DNA of 64,000 nucleotides from Rugalucina vietnamica (GCA_964017185.1 OZ024877.1:1342006-1406005); one strand, 5' to 3'. Shown: positions 33,833 to 47,897, counted from the first letter of the stretch. Numbers and translations: made by a program. The notes: a model not told the origin generated them from the sequence alone.

Positions 33833-34278
33833 GTTCATTACACTACTGCCACACTATTGTGCATCGACTCGCGTATCACCAGCGTATCAAGATACTTAAG
33901 GTACATCACACGTAGTACATACACGAGCATATATGTACGTAGCTCATACTCCTCGAACGCCGAAGTGCTACATTTTTTTGCACATGTGTGGCAGCTCCGA
34001 TACGCCGTTCATAAGTCGAACATACGTCATTCGTCAGGTACGCCGTAGATATGTAGCTCTTACTCCTGATACGCCACACGTACGCAGCTATCAAAATGCC
34101 ACGTAACCATGGCGTATTTACAGCGTACATTTCTATCTACTATGTATCTATGGCGTATGTGTGATGTATGTCTGGCGTATTTTCGACATTTTCGTACCTA
34201 CGGCGCATCGACGACTTACGGCAAATTAATACGCGGTGTAACGTAACTCGCGTATCACAGCGTAAAACAAAAAACAAC
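33833..34278. mobile_element. CGTATG word-array element (right arm)
   Basis: Mirror of 17415-17860. A length difference in the A-rich tract at its edge changes the phase of overlapping open frames between arms. Confidence 0.6.
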
Positions 34279-34829
34279 AACAAAAGATAGAAATCTTGTT
34301 GTGTGTTGTTTTCTTCGTTATCACATTCTGACAATAAAACTAAAACATAGACAACAACTCCGTAGACATTTAAGGGGACATACAGTATGCTTCAAAACTA
34401 TTGTATCACAGGCTGACCAAAAGCTTTTATGTCTGGTGCGCAAATTATGTATATATAAAAAAAAATTTTGTAGCACCCCGGTGCAACCTAACTGCAGTCG
34501 AATTAATGTATACATATAGATTGCCCTTTTATATCGTTTCAATTTTGATAACTGCAAATCAACTAGTATTGCCTGAATGAGAAACTATAGCTGATAAATA
34601 TATTTGGGCTCTGGGTTTGGGCTTTAGAGAATTGTTCCGGCCCTTTCACAAAGAACAAACACGCCAGTTTAATATACATGTATTATGCAAAACATGATTA
34701 CACATACACATGCAAAAAGCTGTTGTTGGTTAACGGGGGGGGAGGGGGGGGGGGCAATACACTACAAAACGTTTCCTTTGTACATTTCGTATAAAAATGA
34801 TTGTTCTATACCTAAATATTTTCTAGCAG

Positions 34830-36462
34830 TTAAAGCCCCGTTCTCACTGTCCCGAATCTACCCCGGTTCGCCCCGGTGAAGATATGCTGGTATACCTTGG
34901 TTTCCACCAAATTGATCGTGTTCTCACACTCACGGTGTAGCCCGGAGTCGTCACGGTGGATACCGGTGTGCCCCGGTTTTACTACGGTAAAACCCGGTAG
35001 CATCCCGGTTCACCCCAGTCGGTTCCGGTTCACCCTATTGGCGTCCCGGTTCGCCCGGTGCCGTCCCGGATATGACCCGGTGTTTGTCGGTATTGAAAAT
35101 AATAGGGACTGGGGTGAACCGTGACGGCATCGGGACAAACCGGGTAACACTATGGCCAAATCATTTGTCGATATGCCCCTGTGGCGTGCCGGTTCACCCC
35201 GGTGAAATCCCGGAGAAGCCCCGGTTTGTACCGAAAAAGCGGCCGGTGTCCACATTTTCTACAGTTTGCGCCGGGTCGTCCCGGTTTATCACGGTCGAGT
35301 TCCGATGCTATCACGGTTTCTCATGTTGTCGCACCGGTTTTACCCGGTTTTTGACATCTCTCACGGTTCACCCTGGTTCGCCCCGGTTGTATTAAACATT
35401 TTAGGCCACCGTGAAGGCTCCCCGGTTTACCCCGATTTTTCCTGGTTTGCTACGGTTCTATCCGGTCTTTATACAGCTGCACTATTGCTCATCGACACAC
35501 GTATCAACGGCGTATCTAGATACGAAAGGTACGTCACGTCGCGTACGTCGAACAACGTGAGCATGCGTAACTCATACCTCTCGATACGTAGCTCATACGC
35601 CGAGGCGCTAGGATGTTTATGTGTGCACTTAAAAATTTGTATCACGTATGTGGCAGGTTCGATACAATGTACAAACGTCACACGTACAGAAGTTGGACAA
35701 AAGTATTCGTCACTTTTGAAAACTCCATAGACTTCAATGTATTTTCATGTTTACAAGAAAAATTATCCTGCCTCTTCTGGTCAACATATTTCTACAATTT
35801 TGTGTTATTTGAAAGTTGAATAAATAAAGCACTAAACAAAGGTCATTTGACAAAGTTAGGACATTGCATTTTTCCAAAACAACAGTTTAAAGTTTAGGAA
35901 AATTTTGAAAAGTCATTTCCCCATTGACGTCAATAGTGACGTCGCCCAAAAATTGTCAAAATATATTTCACAACTTTTTAAAAATTTGTAGCTTGAAAAA
36001 CGCATGCATGGAATTAAATGAAAATATCTTGTTTATTGCTTTAATTAATTACCTTTCAAATGACAGCAAAAACATTAAAATACGTTTCGCAAACATGAAA
36101 ATACATTGAAGTCAATGGAGTTTTACAAACGCGACGAATACTTTTGTCCACCTTCTGTATTTCGTACTTGCCGAAACAACGTGGCAGGTACGCCTTAGAT
36201 TTTAGCTCAAACTACTGATACGCCACACGTACGTGGCGTTAGATGTTACGTAACCGTGACCTATGTACAGCGTACCTTTTGTCTCTGCTACGTATGTGTG
36301 GCGTATGTGCGACATACTTGACTCTACGGCGTATCGCAACGAACGTGTGGCGTATCTTGCGTATCAATGTGCTAGGTAAGTTTTGCTGTTGTGGGTATGT
36401 GTGACGAATTAGGAGTAATAGGAATATTTGATGGCGTTCCAAGAAAATATTAATGCCTCTAT
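34830..36462. mobile_element. ACCGGGG plus CGTATG composite element (right arm)
   Basis: Mirror of 15230-16862, split by the Tc1-type MITE at 35687-36157. Confidence 0.7.
35687..36157. mobile_element. Tc1/mariner-type MITE (right arm)
   Basis: Mirror of 15535-16005, with the same inverted ends and TA flanks. Confidence 0.9.
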
Positions 36463-38459
36463 ATAAAGACCCGTTTACACATTCACGATTTTCTCTACGA
36501 TTCACCAATATTCACCTAGATTCCTCATGGTCGTGGTGTCAAAGATTCCACGAATGGCTACGATCTCTAACGAATAGACGCGAATATAGATAGCTACGAC
36601 GTCAGTACGAATAAACTCGTTTACGCTACGTTTTCGCTACGCATTAGGCCACGCCAAATTACCACCACGATTCGACGCGAATGTTTTAAAAAGTTTACAA
36701 AGGAAGGGGTGACCAAACTTCTCAAAGGTCTAAACCCGTCTAAAGCCTTAGGGCCTGATGAGCTTCATCCCAGAGTCCTAAAGGAACTGGCTATGGAATT
36801 AGGGCCGGTATTCGCCCATCTCTTCCAGCAGTCAATTGATACAGGTGAAATTCCTAAAGAATGGTCTCTTGCTAATATTTGCCCCCTGTTTAAGAAGGGT
36901 GACAGGTCACTTGCCCGCAATTACCGCCCTGTTTCTTTGACATGCATTCCTTGTAAGCTTCTTGAACATATTGTATGCTCAAATATTATGGCCCATCTTG
37001 ATGAACATGAACTCCTGTCGGACAGGCAACACGCATTTAGGAAATGGCATAGCTGTGAAACTCAGTTGACTACAGTGATAAATGACTGGGCCAAAATCTT
37101 AGACAAAAAAGGCCAGGTCGACACTTTTATACTCGATTTTGAAAAGGCTTTCGATACTCCTCCCCATGAACTCCTTAAAAGCAAATTGTTCAGCTATGGA
37201 ATAGGTGGAACAACACTGAATTGGATAAATGCTTTCCTTTGTTTCAGACAACAAAGGGTAGTGGTTAATGGTATTAAATCGGATTGGGCTCCAGTTGTGT
37301 CGGGTGTCCCTCAGGGCACCGTTCTCGGCCCCTTGCTGTTTTCCTTGTATATAAATGACATCTCAGCAGACATCGAGTCTGAAATAAGACTCTTTGCTGA
37401 TGATTGTGTTTGCTATCGTGAAATCAAGAATGAAGAGGATACATTGAAACTTCAAAGAGACATTGATCGTTTAGGCAGTTGGGCTAGGAAATGGGGAATG
37501 AGATTTCAACCCGTCAAATGCAACATGATGCAGCTGACAAATAAACGGTCTAGTAAGATACAGGCTAACTACACCCTTGAGGGCACTTTACTGGAAAACG
37601 TTGAAAGCATAAAATACCTGGGTGTAACTATCACAAATGATTTGAAATGGAATACTCATATTTCCAATGTTTGTACAAAGGCTAACAGAACTCTCGGATT
37701 CTTGAGGAGAAATTTGTATTCTTGTCCCCCAGATGTGAAAGAAGCAGCTTATAAAGGACTGGTGCGGCCGGTCTTGGAATATGGAAGCTCAGTTTGGGAC
37801 CCTCACACTCATTGTCTCCAGGAAGAACTGGAAAAGGTCCAAAATCGTGCGGCAAGGTTTGTGACGGGAAATTATGTTTTTGAAACTGGGAGCATGACTG
37901 GCATTTTAGGTCAACTGAAATGGGAATCTCTTAAGAAAAGGAGGAAGGATAGTAGACTTATATTGCTATACAAAGGTCTAAAGGGTAAAGCCAGAATACC
38001 CACAGATGACCTTATCCCAAAGAATAGGCGTTGTAGAAATCAACACTCTTTGGCTTTTCAGATACCTTCAGCTAGCAAAGAAGCGTACAAAAGTAGTTTC
38101 TTTCCACAGACTATCAGGGACTGGAATGACCTCCCTGATTCACTTGTCTCCTCTGCTGAAATGTCTGATGACTGTGTGTCCAAGTTCGCTTCACTCGTGC
38201 GTTCAAGGGACTAATTTCCCACCCCCCCATCCGAACCCCCTGGTGAAATAATGTCATTTGGCGTGTCACCAGTAAACTATTCAGCTTCAGATTCAGAAAA
38301 CTTCCGTAGCGCTACCGTGGAGTTTCCCGATTCAACAAGATTCACCACGATTCACCACGGTTCTACTACGAATCACCAATGTACACTACGCTTTTACAAA
38401 CCGTGGCGAATCGTAGCGGCACCGTTGCAAAAAAATCGTGAACGTGTAAACAGGCCTTA
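36463..38459. mobile_element. CGTGGTGAATC word-array element split by a LINE (right arm)
   Basis: Mirror of 13233-15229. Confidence 0.75.
36709..38214 (+). CDS. LINE reverse transcriptase, 5'-truncated (right arm)
   Basis: Encodes the same 501-residue Jockey/CR1-type RT as 13478-14983, residue for residue, with FADD at 229-232 and no endonuclease domain. Perfect agreement over 1.5 kb shows that the copies arose by duplication of the whole arm, not by two separate insertions. It begins within the LINE body, and the ATG used is simply the first in the open frame. Confidence 0.9.
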   Translation: MTKLLKGLNPSKALGPDELHPRVLKELAMELGPVFAHLFQQSIDTGEIPKEWSLANICPLFKKGDRSLARNYRPVSLTCIPCKLLEHIVCSNIMAHLDEHELLSDRQHAFRKWHSCETQLTTVINDWAKILDKKGQVDTFILDFEKAFDTPPHELLKSKLFSYGIGGTTLNWINAFLCFRQQRVVVNGIKSDWAPVVSGVPQGTVLGPLLFSLYINDISADIESEIRLFADDCVCYREIKNEEDTLKLQRDIDRLGSWARKWGMRFQPVKCNMMQLTNKRSSKIQANYTLEGTLLENVESIKYLGVTITNDLKWNTHISNVCTKANRTLGFLRRNLYSCPPDVKEAAYKGLVRPVLEYGSSVWDPHTHCLQEELEKVQNRAARFVTGNYVFETGSMTGILGQLKWESLKKRRKDSRLILLYKGLKGKARIPTDDLIPKNRRCRNQHSLAFQIPSASKEAYKSSFFPQTIRDWNDLPDSLVSSAEMSDDCVSKFASLVRSRD

Positions 38460-38771
38460 AGAAAATGTATTCGCTATACTGAGGTTCACAGCCAACGCAA
38501 CTCGTCATTAAATTTTAAATAACTTTTTTTTTTTTTTGGTTTCAGTCGATTTACACGAAATACTGAATATATGTTAACCATTTTCAAAGACGACCTGTGA
38601 AAATCAGCCATCAGACTTTTTTCGATCGACTACCATAACGTAAAAACTGGTGAAGGGGTCATTTTTGAAAAATGATTTTGATGAATTTCTTGCTTAACTG
38701 TGCAAACCACCAAAATCTAAATCAGCGAAACACATTGAAAAACGACTTTCCCATGAATGCAATACACTTTA

Positions 38772-40315
38772 TTAGCTCACCTGAGCCGAAGGCTCACAGG
38801 TGAGCTTATAGTATACCCATGCTCCGTCGTCCGTCGTCGTCGTTGTCGTCGTTGTTGTTGTCGTTGTCGTCGTTCACACTTTTCAATCAACTTCTTCTCT
38901 GAAACCACTTGGCCAATCAAATGTAAATTTCATGTGGAGCATCCTTAGGAAGGGGGAACGAAAGTTTGTATAAATGGTTCAGGTCACATGACCAAGATGG
39001 CCGCCATGGCTATAAATGCATGTAGCAAAAACCTTTAAAAATCTTCTTCTCCAGAACCAGAAGGCCTATGACTTTGAAGCTTTGCATGAAGCATCAGGCA
39101 ATGGAGCTTTACAAAGTGTGTACAAATCATGACCCTGGGATGACCTTGACTTTTTTACGGCAAGGTCAACTTGGGTCGCCTATGCATTTGAATGGGAAAA
39201 ATAGGAAAATGTCATTAAATGGCAGAAAACTTGCTAGGAATGAGCGAATGGACAGAATATTTATGTTTTTGAAAATATTTTGGGCCCAGCGGGTTGTCTG
39301 CCCCTGCCCTGGGGCTATATACATGTTTTTGACCAAAATATTCAAACATCTTCTTCTCTGAAACTTCTTGGCCAATCAAAGCCAAACTTTATGTGGAACA
39401 TCCTAGGAAGAGGGAATGAAAGTTTATATAAATGGTCAAGGTCACATGACCAAGATGGTCGCCAGGGCTATAAATAGCAAAAACCTTTAAAAATCTTCTT
39501 CTTCAGAACCAGAAGGCATATGATTTTGAAACTCGGCATGAAGCACCAGGCAATGGAGCTCTACATAGTTTATATACATGAAAAAACATGACCCTGGGAT
39601 GACCTTGACCTTTTTACGGCAAGGTCCATGCATTTGAATGGGGGAAAATAGGAAAATGTCATTTAATGGCAGAAAACTTGCTAGGAATGAGCAAATGGAC
39701 AGGAGATTTATGCTTATGATAATATTTTAGGCTCAGCGGGTTGTCTTCCCCTGCCCCGGGTCTATAAAGATGTATATCACCAAAATATTCGAACATATTC
39801 TTCTCTAAAACCGCTTGGCCAACCAAAGCCAAATTTTATGTGGAGCATCCTCAGGAAGATTGAATGTAAGATTGCATAAATAGTCACGGTCACTTGACCA
39901 AGATGGCCACCATGGCTATAAATAACAAAAATCTTAAAAAATCTTTTTTTTTAGAACCAGGAGGCCTATGATTTTGAAACCTGGCATGAAGCATCAAGGA
40001 ATGAAGGTTTACAAAATTCATATCATTCATGACCCTGGGATGACCTTAACCTATTTTACGACAAGGTCAACTTAGGTCGCCCATGCATTTTAATGGGAAA
40101 AATTGTTGAAATGTCATTTGAAGGGCAAAACTTGCAGTAAATTGGCAAATAGACTGAATTTTCATGATTTGAAAAGACATTGACTTCAAGGGTTATTCAG
40201 ACCCTGCCCTGGGGTTTAATATATACATGTATATTACCATTGTAGTCAAACAAGTTTATTAGTATATATCTCAGGTCTCAGGTGAGCGTTTATAGGACCA
40301 TTTGTCCTCCTGTTT
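38772..40315 (+). mobile_element. AGCTCACCTGAGCC repeat (right arm)
   Basis: Mirror of 11376-12919. It starts with the hairpin AGCTCACCTGAGCCGAAGGC and a CGTCGTCGTTGTCGTC stretch, followed by three diverged ~430-bp units. Confidence 0.7.
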
Positions 40316-40611
40316 AACAGGGCTAGGTTGCTATACACTCATTGGACGACCTTCCAAGATTTGAAATGTGTGAATTGTTTTGAAGAATTTCGAGTCCATG
40401 CGCGTGCGGTACGGGAAATGCATTTTTGTACCATTGGGTGTGTTCCCGCGCATGCGCACTGAAATCTCTTATTTGGATAACACACAAAAATTTTCGAGCC
40501 ATTTTAATGATGATAGGGCACAAAAGTTTTCACATAATTGACCAATTTAAAAGATGAGAGGAAAGGATGTGGAACTCAATATATAGAATTAATGTTTTCG
40601 TTTTTCCGAAG

Positions 40612-40751
40612 TCATGGATCAGATTTTCTCACAGTCCTGGGTGCTGTGCAGGGTTCTTCAGGGCTACGCTCGATGGTTCTCACGTCCAGGATGGGGAGCT
40701 TGGGAATGTTTTCTTCGGTGTTAATCTTCATTTCGGTGGCATCCTCGACCG
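40612..40751 (-). CDS. Candidate terminal exon of an unknown host gene (right arm)
   Basis: Inverted copy of 10940-11079, with the same 46-residue frame and stop. It shares all the doubts of the left copy. Confidence 0.22.
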
Positions 40752-40830
40752 CTGATAATTGATAACTGTAATATGCGAATTGCATGAACAAAGTGAACAC
40801 AACCGTTTGTTCTCATAGGTATTAAAACCA

Positions 40831-41348
40831 CTTGGTACAGAACAGATACGCCGCAGATAAGAATAGAACGTAGTACATACGCCGTCACACAGTAGATACC
40901 TCATGCGTACACTTCATGCGCCATACATACATCACACGTACGTAGCACATACGCCTTGATAAGCCGTACATACGAAAGTGAAATTCCATACTAATACAGA
41001 TCTATACGTCACTGACACGCCACGGGAAAGTAGCAGTAACGTCACACGTATGTGGTACATACGTCGCTTGAACAAAATACGCCTCAGACGTATCAAAATT
41101 ATCATAGATACGTGAGCGATACGCCGCTGGTACGTGAATGTGTGACAGAGCTATTACCGTAGAAAAACCGGGGCACACCGGCATGCACCGTGACAACACC
41201 GCGGTAGAACCGGGAACAAGACCTGGGGTACACCGTGGTAACACCGTGACTGTGAGAACAAAATTGGTAAGAACAGTTCCCCGGCTTATCACAGTATATC
41301 GGCTTTTCTTCGCCGGGGTAGAATCGGGACAGTGAGGAAAGGGCTTTA
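40831..41348. mobile_element. ACCGG plus CGTATG word-array element (right arm)
   Basis: Mirror of 10343-10860. Confidence 0.65.
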
Positions 41349-41440
41349 TTAGGAAAGTAAGCCTGTAGATAAGAAAACAGATGACCAGCATCTAGTTTTA
41401 CCAAAACAGAAATGGTCAACACTCCTTTATTTTTCCACCG

Positions 41441-41611
41441 TGTGAACCAATTCTGTAGTTAGAGATTCATGTTGAAGACCGAAAGACTAACTAAATGTTT
41501 TCATCAAATGCAGAAGATCAAGACGAACTTGGTTTGGTAGAATCGGACTAAGCCCCCGTAATTTTATACTACTGATCGTTCCGAGGCGGGATGTCCACCT
41601 GCTGTGGTCTT
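41441..41611 (+). mobile_element. RT-family 3' fragment (right arm)
   Basis: Mirror of 10080-10250. Confidence 0.6.
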
Positions 41612-42034
41612 ATTCAGTCATTCTCGGGGCACTGAAGTGTGCACGGAGCAAACGTGGACTCAGTGATGCTCGGAGCATCGAAGTATAAACGGAGCAACCC
41701 TTTACTTAGTCGTGCTCGGAGCATCGAAGTATGCACGGAGCAACCATTTACTCAGTCGTGCTCAGAGCATCGAGAGTATGATGGATAAACCATTTTTTAA
41801 TTATATCCGGCCGAACTTTGGTCAGTGCGCATTAGTGCCATTTTATGGTAAATTCCGTGCATGCTTGGAACATTTTGTTTTCATCGATACGGAGTATGCT
41901 TAGAAGCAAATGCGAGCATGCGCACTGACTGGCTCATCCGAGCATGCTCGGAACTGCCTTTCCATCAACAGGGAGCATGACCGCTCCTAACATATAGTTT
42001 TTTGCAACTGCGAGCATGCACACTAATGCCATTT

Positions 42035-42062
42035 GAGCCTGTGCGTGAAAAAACAACAACAA

Positions 42063-42103
<41 letters not shown>

Positions 42104-42406
42104 AAAAAAAGAAAGAAAGAAAAAATAATTGGGTCCCGACCAGGTCCGACACATACCAGGCTGTACAGTGACAGTATAGCGCTAGAAGCTTGAAACGTTG
42201 GATATGAGTAGAAGAGTATTAGTCAAATTATCCTTGTGGCGAAAACAAAGGCGCTGATCAGCTGTGCAGTTACACAGGCGCCTGTGTCGTCATTGTTGAG
42301 GTTAAAAAAATGACGATACAGGCCCCTGTGTGCAGTAACTACACAGCTGATCTTCGTCTTTGTTTTTCGCATATGCAAATCATTATTTTTTCTCCTGCGA
42401 AGGCTC
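42035..42406 (-). mobile_element. GAGCC-family MITE with poly-A expansion (right arm)
   Basis: Mirror of 9287-9656. The homopolymer is two bases longer or shorter in aggregate, one of the main coordinate shifts between arms. Confidence 0.7.
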
Positions 42407-43506
42407 ACTTAAGGTAAATCCGAACATGCTCTGAATGGCTTCTTTTTCGATAGCGAGCATGCGTTACGTGACCAAGAATGGTTCATTAACGTATGCGCGG
42501 AGCAACCAAAAACGGAATATTCCATACATAACTATAGCCACAACTGTAACGTGGATATATAGCAACAACAGCATAGAACGCTATTCCGAGTCATAACGGT
42601 ACATAAATAGCTTAATCCTACAACCTCGCTCCACCCCTTTTCATAGCGTTTTAGAGCATTATAAAAGTGCCCCCTTTCCACAAAAAAAAGCATTTTTATT
42701 AACTAAATGATGACAGCGCTTTGCACAGCTCTGCTTGAAAACAGTACCCTTTCTCATCGGTACAGCGCTAACCAGGGGGTGCCCCTTGGGATATTCTGTG
42801 CAAATCAATGATTACATTCGTTTAGATTACATATACAGCCACATTTACTGGCCCACACAGTTTTGATGTGGCAAGCGAGGCGTACAGTTTTCTTTGCGAC
42901 ATATGCAGCTAATGATTGGGTACAGCTGAAGCGAGGTGTACAGTCGGCGATATCACATGCCTCATGAAAAGTAGGTAATATTTCGGGAACAGAAAAGTAT
43001 ATCTCATGAACATTTGCTGTGATATATTTGTCGATAGTTGGTCTTTCGTTGGGCTATTTCAGAAAATGTCTAAATTGCACACAAAAACTACAATTTGCTA
43101 CAAATTAGCGATTTTTCTCGTGAGATTGAAAAAAATCACTGATGCACCATCAAAATTATTGTACCGAACCAAGCAGAGCATCTTATGACTACAAATCTAA
43201 GTAAATTTAAAGAGAAAATATTCTTACCTTTCGATTTATATGTCCTACGAGATGTGTAACTGACAAAAAGTATTGATTTTTCGATTATTTATAAAATTTG
43301 TGTAAAGCAGCTAACGAGTTTTGTGCGTACAGCTCAAGCGGCTTCCGATGCAAAAATCTGTACGATTCTCAACAGGTACAAAATTGGCTTCAAGATAATA
43401 CTAAGTGTATTATACTCAAATCATTTATATGCGAAGGCGCAGCAATTTTCATGAACTTGATCCGGAATGGGTAGAATAATTATATCCTGATGTTCAATGG
43501 GTACCC

Positions 43507-44229
43507 TAAAGCTAGTATCTCACTGGCATGCGAATTCCTCGCGACTGTTTCGCGAATTCAGTCGCGGCAGTTTCGCACGACATTCGTGCGAGTGTCGTGA
43601 GAATTTTCACGTGTCGCGAACTAGTCGCGAACTTGTCGCGAAGGTTTTCAACATGTTGAAAAAATTAATGCGATTTTTTTCTCCAAATTATTTCGCAAGA
43701 CTGTCGCGCGACTGTCGTGCGACGGTCGCGCGACGTTCGTGCGAGTGTCGCGAACTTGTCGCCGCGAAATTTTGGCGAATTTACGATGCGAAATTTTTGC
43801 GACACTCGTACGAATGTCGCGCGAGTGTCGCACGACGGTCGCGCGACAGTCTTGCGAAAACCTCGCGACTATCTGGCGAGAAAATAAAACTAAGCGACAT
43901 TCGTACGAATGTCGCGCGACACTCGCACGAATGTCGCGCGACTGTCGTACGAATTTAAATGAAAATAAGTTACATTCGCGGGAAAGTCGTGAGACACTCT
44001 CACGAATGTCGCGCGACTGTCGTGCGACAGTCGCGCGACTATCGCGCGACAGTCGCGCGATATATTTTCAAAATTAGACCGAAATTCGCGAATTTGTCGC
44101 ATAAATGTCTATTCAATGAGACTGCAACGTGAAAGTTGTGTATATATCGTTTATCTTTGTCGCGAAATAGTCGCGAACTATTCGCAAACTAGTCTCCAGT
44201 TGTCACAATCCAGTGAGATGGGGGCTTAA
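43507..44229. mobile_element. CGCGAC word-array element (right arm)
   Basis: Mirror of 7464-8186. One base substitution is visible (opposite left 8014). Confidence 0.75.
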
Positions 44230-44266
44230 CCAATAAACGTTTCAGTGACCATGGCACAGCACCATT

Positions 44267-44455
44267 AGGGAGCGCGGTGGCGTTGTGGTAGAGCGTCGGA
44301 CTCCGAATCGAGAGGTCCTGGGTTCGAACCCCGCATGCGTCACCGTTGTTTCCTTGAGCAAGAAACATTAACTCCCTACAGTACTGGTTAAACCCAGGAA
44401 GCGTTTGCTCCGTACCGACATGACTGAAAAATTGTTGACTGGGACGTTAAACCTC

Positions 44456-44491
<36 letters not shown>
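44267..44491 (+). mobile_element. Full-length tRNA-derived SINE (right arm)
   Basis: Mirror of 7205-7426. In this orientation the tRNA-like head, the body and a poly-A tail of about 34 residues read left to right. Confidence 0.9.
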
Positions 44492-44495
<4 letters not shown>

Positions 44496-45368
44496 CCCTC
44501 AAAAATTCGCTATTTTACAATAGGTGGGTGGGGTAATTTCTTCAAAAACACTTGTTTTTACAAGAATATGATCGTAAACATCAACCCAGTAACCTGGTAA
44601 CGGGCATATAAAGCATGAAGCTGTTAAACCTCCATGCAGTGTGACAGGAAGTTTCAAAGTAACTTCCGGATGCCCGCAAGACAGACCAAAGCCGAACACC
44701 CTCCATTACCATTTCAATTTCCAGACTTTCTCTCGTTCCAGATCGAACATTACGGGCAGAAGACTGTCCCACAACACGTCAGCCGATTTAAGGCCAAGGG
44801 AGCCTGCTCGTCAGTCCATAATACGACTCTAAATGACCGTTTTTTTTTTTTTTTTGTCAAATTAGCCATCCGACCCATTTTTGACACCGCATAAACGCTA
44901 ACTTGAACTAGAGTCTATGATGCTTTCGGGAATCATGTTTGTGATCAGACGATAAAAAAAAACTGTCTTCACTTTTTTAAAATGAATGAAAGACGGTCTC
45001 TATAACCCTAACAGTGACCCAACAATCCAGATGACTTCGACTGGACTCTGCATATTGATATCAGAATGTTGCTTGGCAACATATGTAATGTTGGTTCTTT
45101 GGAGCTGTACAGTATTCAGAACGGGTTGATGACTGGTATGCAATATGGATATGCAAATTTGGGCATAATTTTTTTTGGTCAAAATCTTCTGATTAAATCT
45201 GAAAACAAGATGCAAGGCTGGTCATCAGAAAATCAATGGGCGTTATTGTTAATCCATTTGCTGACGCATTGGGTCCTGAGTTTTTATTTTAATGGTCAAT
45301 GGCGACCAATAAGGAAGTCTTGAGGGGTTATACGGTTCCTTGGACGCGAGTAGGCTTAGTGAATTAAA

Positions 45369-45509
45369 TGGCTAGCACGTCTTCCTAACATAAACCTTAT
45401 TGAGAACGCGTGCGAGTGTCTACAGAGAAGAATCGCGTCTTCAAATATTCAATGTGGGACGCGGGAAAGTCTTGAACGTGAGCTGGTAGACGATCGGGGC
45501 ATGATTCCT
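45369..45509 (+). pseudogene. Tc1/mariner-like transposase scrap (right arm)
   Basis: Mirror of 6186-6326. The IEN motif is preserved. Confidence 0.65.
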
Positions 45510-45518
45510 TTTTCGGAC

Positions 45519-45819
45519 ATAGGGAAGTACAAATAGGCAATGATCAGGAAAAGGCGTCAAGTACTTATACCATGAAAACATGTCGTAAGCCGAGTGAGCA
45601 GCTATTTCCCAATAGGCGGGCACTCAGTTATCCGAACTGAACTAAAAATATGAAAACGTACATGAGGCTCAAAGAGCACAAAAATTCGACTCCAAAACAC
45701 ACACAAAAAATTAGAACCACAACAGAAGTATCGCCTTGGAACGATCAGTAATATAAAATTACTTGGGAGCTTAAACCGGTTTTACAGGCGCCTAACCTCA
45801 CCCTTATCTTCTGCTTGCT
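45519..45819 (-). mobile_element. RT-family 3' fragment (right arm)
   Basis: Mirror of 5876-6176. Confidence 0.75.
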
Positions 45820-45969
45820 GTTTAAAAGGGACGTTGTTTAAAAGATTCTGGTCACATTGCACGGAAGTTATACATGCAGAAGATGAACTTATCCAATATC
45901 AAGCTTACATTTACGGTCATGATGTTGTCAAAAAAAGACAGTTTCTAAATGTTACTACCCCTCCCACAA

Positions 45970-46120
45970 TGTGTAAAATTCACCATTTTTTACATTATCC
46001 ACTGGTTCCCAGCTTTGAAAAAATCAATATTGGAAATACAGGTACATGTACCTGTTTTTCCAATATTGATTTATGTCAGCAGGAAACCAGCCGATAATGC
46101 AAAAATAGTGAATAGCCAAT
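45970..46120. repeat. Hairpin palindrome around CAGGTACATGTACCTG (right arm)
   Basis: Mirror of 5575-5725. Confidence 0.75.
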
Positions 46121-46899
46121 TTTGGAGGGTAGTGAATGACATGTTCACTAACAACTTTTTAACTGTCGATGGAGTTAAAGCTTTTGGGGGCTTATTGGTT
46201 CAGTAAAGAACCCATTGAAAATTAATCATACATCATAAAATAAAATGAATTATTTGACATTCACAAAATCTGCAAATCTGAATTTCTGGCCCTTAGATTT
46301 TTCAAGGAGTATAATACAGAGGTTTTTTTTTCTTTTCAACTATAAAAATCGAAAGAAATCAGAAAAAAAATGATGTTTTTCATATTTCCACATAAAACAT
46401 TGCTTGTGGGTACACAGGATCAAAAATAAGAAGAAAAAAGTACCCCTGCATACCCCAGTGTTTTGGTATATAAAAGTGGGATATAAGGGGGTATATATTA
46501 CACGAACATGTTACCCAGATGTTGTTCAGGTATAGCCAAAGAGAGCAAAGGGGTTATGTCCAGAGGGGAACAGTTTTGTCCTACACCCCTTTGGCTGACT
46601 TGTAGTATGACAAAACAGGTACGACAGATCCGTTCTGTTACTGCCTATATCAGGAAGTAACAGTATGATTTTGATTCCGCCTCATAACATATTAATGATT
46701 CGTAGGCCCGCATATTTGATATTCACTTGTATACAAAGCCTTCAAGAGTCAAAAGGAAGTCGAACTACACTTTATACACGTGATATGTTAAAAGCTGTTC
46801 CAGCTTAACAGAATTACATCATTATTGTTGTACAGCCATTTCTTTTTATTTTTTTTTTATTTATTTTATTTCTTTTTTTTGTTCATGTTCAATACTGTA

Positions 46900-47197
46900 C
46901 ACAAGGATAACATGCCCATGACAAGTATATCCCATTAAACCAAACCTTTATGATAGAGAATATTGGATTCACGGTTTTATTTTTTATTATTGCTCTTAAC
47001 CATAGATAATGGGTACACTAGGAATTGCCTCGCCGAGGCTGTTCTAGCGAGAGTCCACATTTTTTTTTTTTGGATCAAAAATAAAAATAAAAATGTATAC
47101 CCTTGTAAAACCCAGTTTTAAAAACTATATAAAAGTGGACATAAGGGGATATTTGTTTCATGGACATGTTTTCCTGATGTGTTGTCAAACCTGTACG
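46900..47197. mobile_element. Fold-back element with CCTCGCCGAGG centre (right arm)
   Basis: Mirror of 4500-4795. This stretch and the adjoining 700 bp carry most of the base differences between arms. Confidence 0.65.
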
Positions 47198-47206
47198 TTA
47201 CTTGAT

Positions 47207-47897
47207 CGTCCTCTGGTAAGCCCTATACGAATATGAATAATTAGTCGTCTATATACGAATACTCTGCGTCCTATATACGAATACTCTGCCCTCTGGTGCG
47301 CCTTATACATAAACACTATGTCCTTGTGCATCATATACATGAATACTCTGTCATCTGGTGCGCCCTATACATGAACACGCTGTCCTCTGATGCGCTTTAT
47401 ACACGAATACGCTGTCCTTTTATGCACGCTATACATGAATACTCTGTCGTCTGGTGCGTTCTATACATCAATTCCATGTACTCTGGTGCGCCCTATACAT
47501 TAATACTCTGAATTCTGGTGTGCCCTATACATGAATACTCTGTCCTCTGGTGCGCTTAATACTTGAATATTTTGTCGTCTGGTGCGCCCTATACACGACT
47601 TCTCTGTCGTCTGGTGCGCCCTTAACATGAATAATATGTCGTCTGGTGTGCCCTTTACTTGAATACTGTGTCGCCTGGTGCGCGTTATACATGAATACAA
47701 TGTCGTCTTGTGCACCATTTACATGTATACTCTCATATACATGAATACTCTGTTGTCTATTGCGCCTTATACATGCATACTCTGTCTTCTGGTGCGCCCT
47801 ATACATGATTACTCTGTCTTCATGTGCGCCCTGATACATGAATATTCTGTCCGGTTAGAGGCTTAGATTGGTCCGCCTTATACATGAACACTCTGTC
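47207..47897. repeat. 32-bp minisatellite (right arm)
   Basis: Mirror of 3800-4490. Unit number and order appear unchanged, which is notable for a tandem array. Confidence 0.92.
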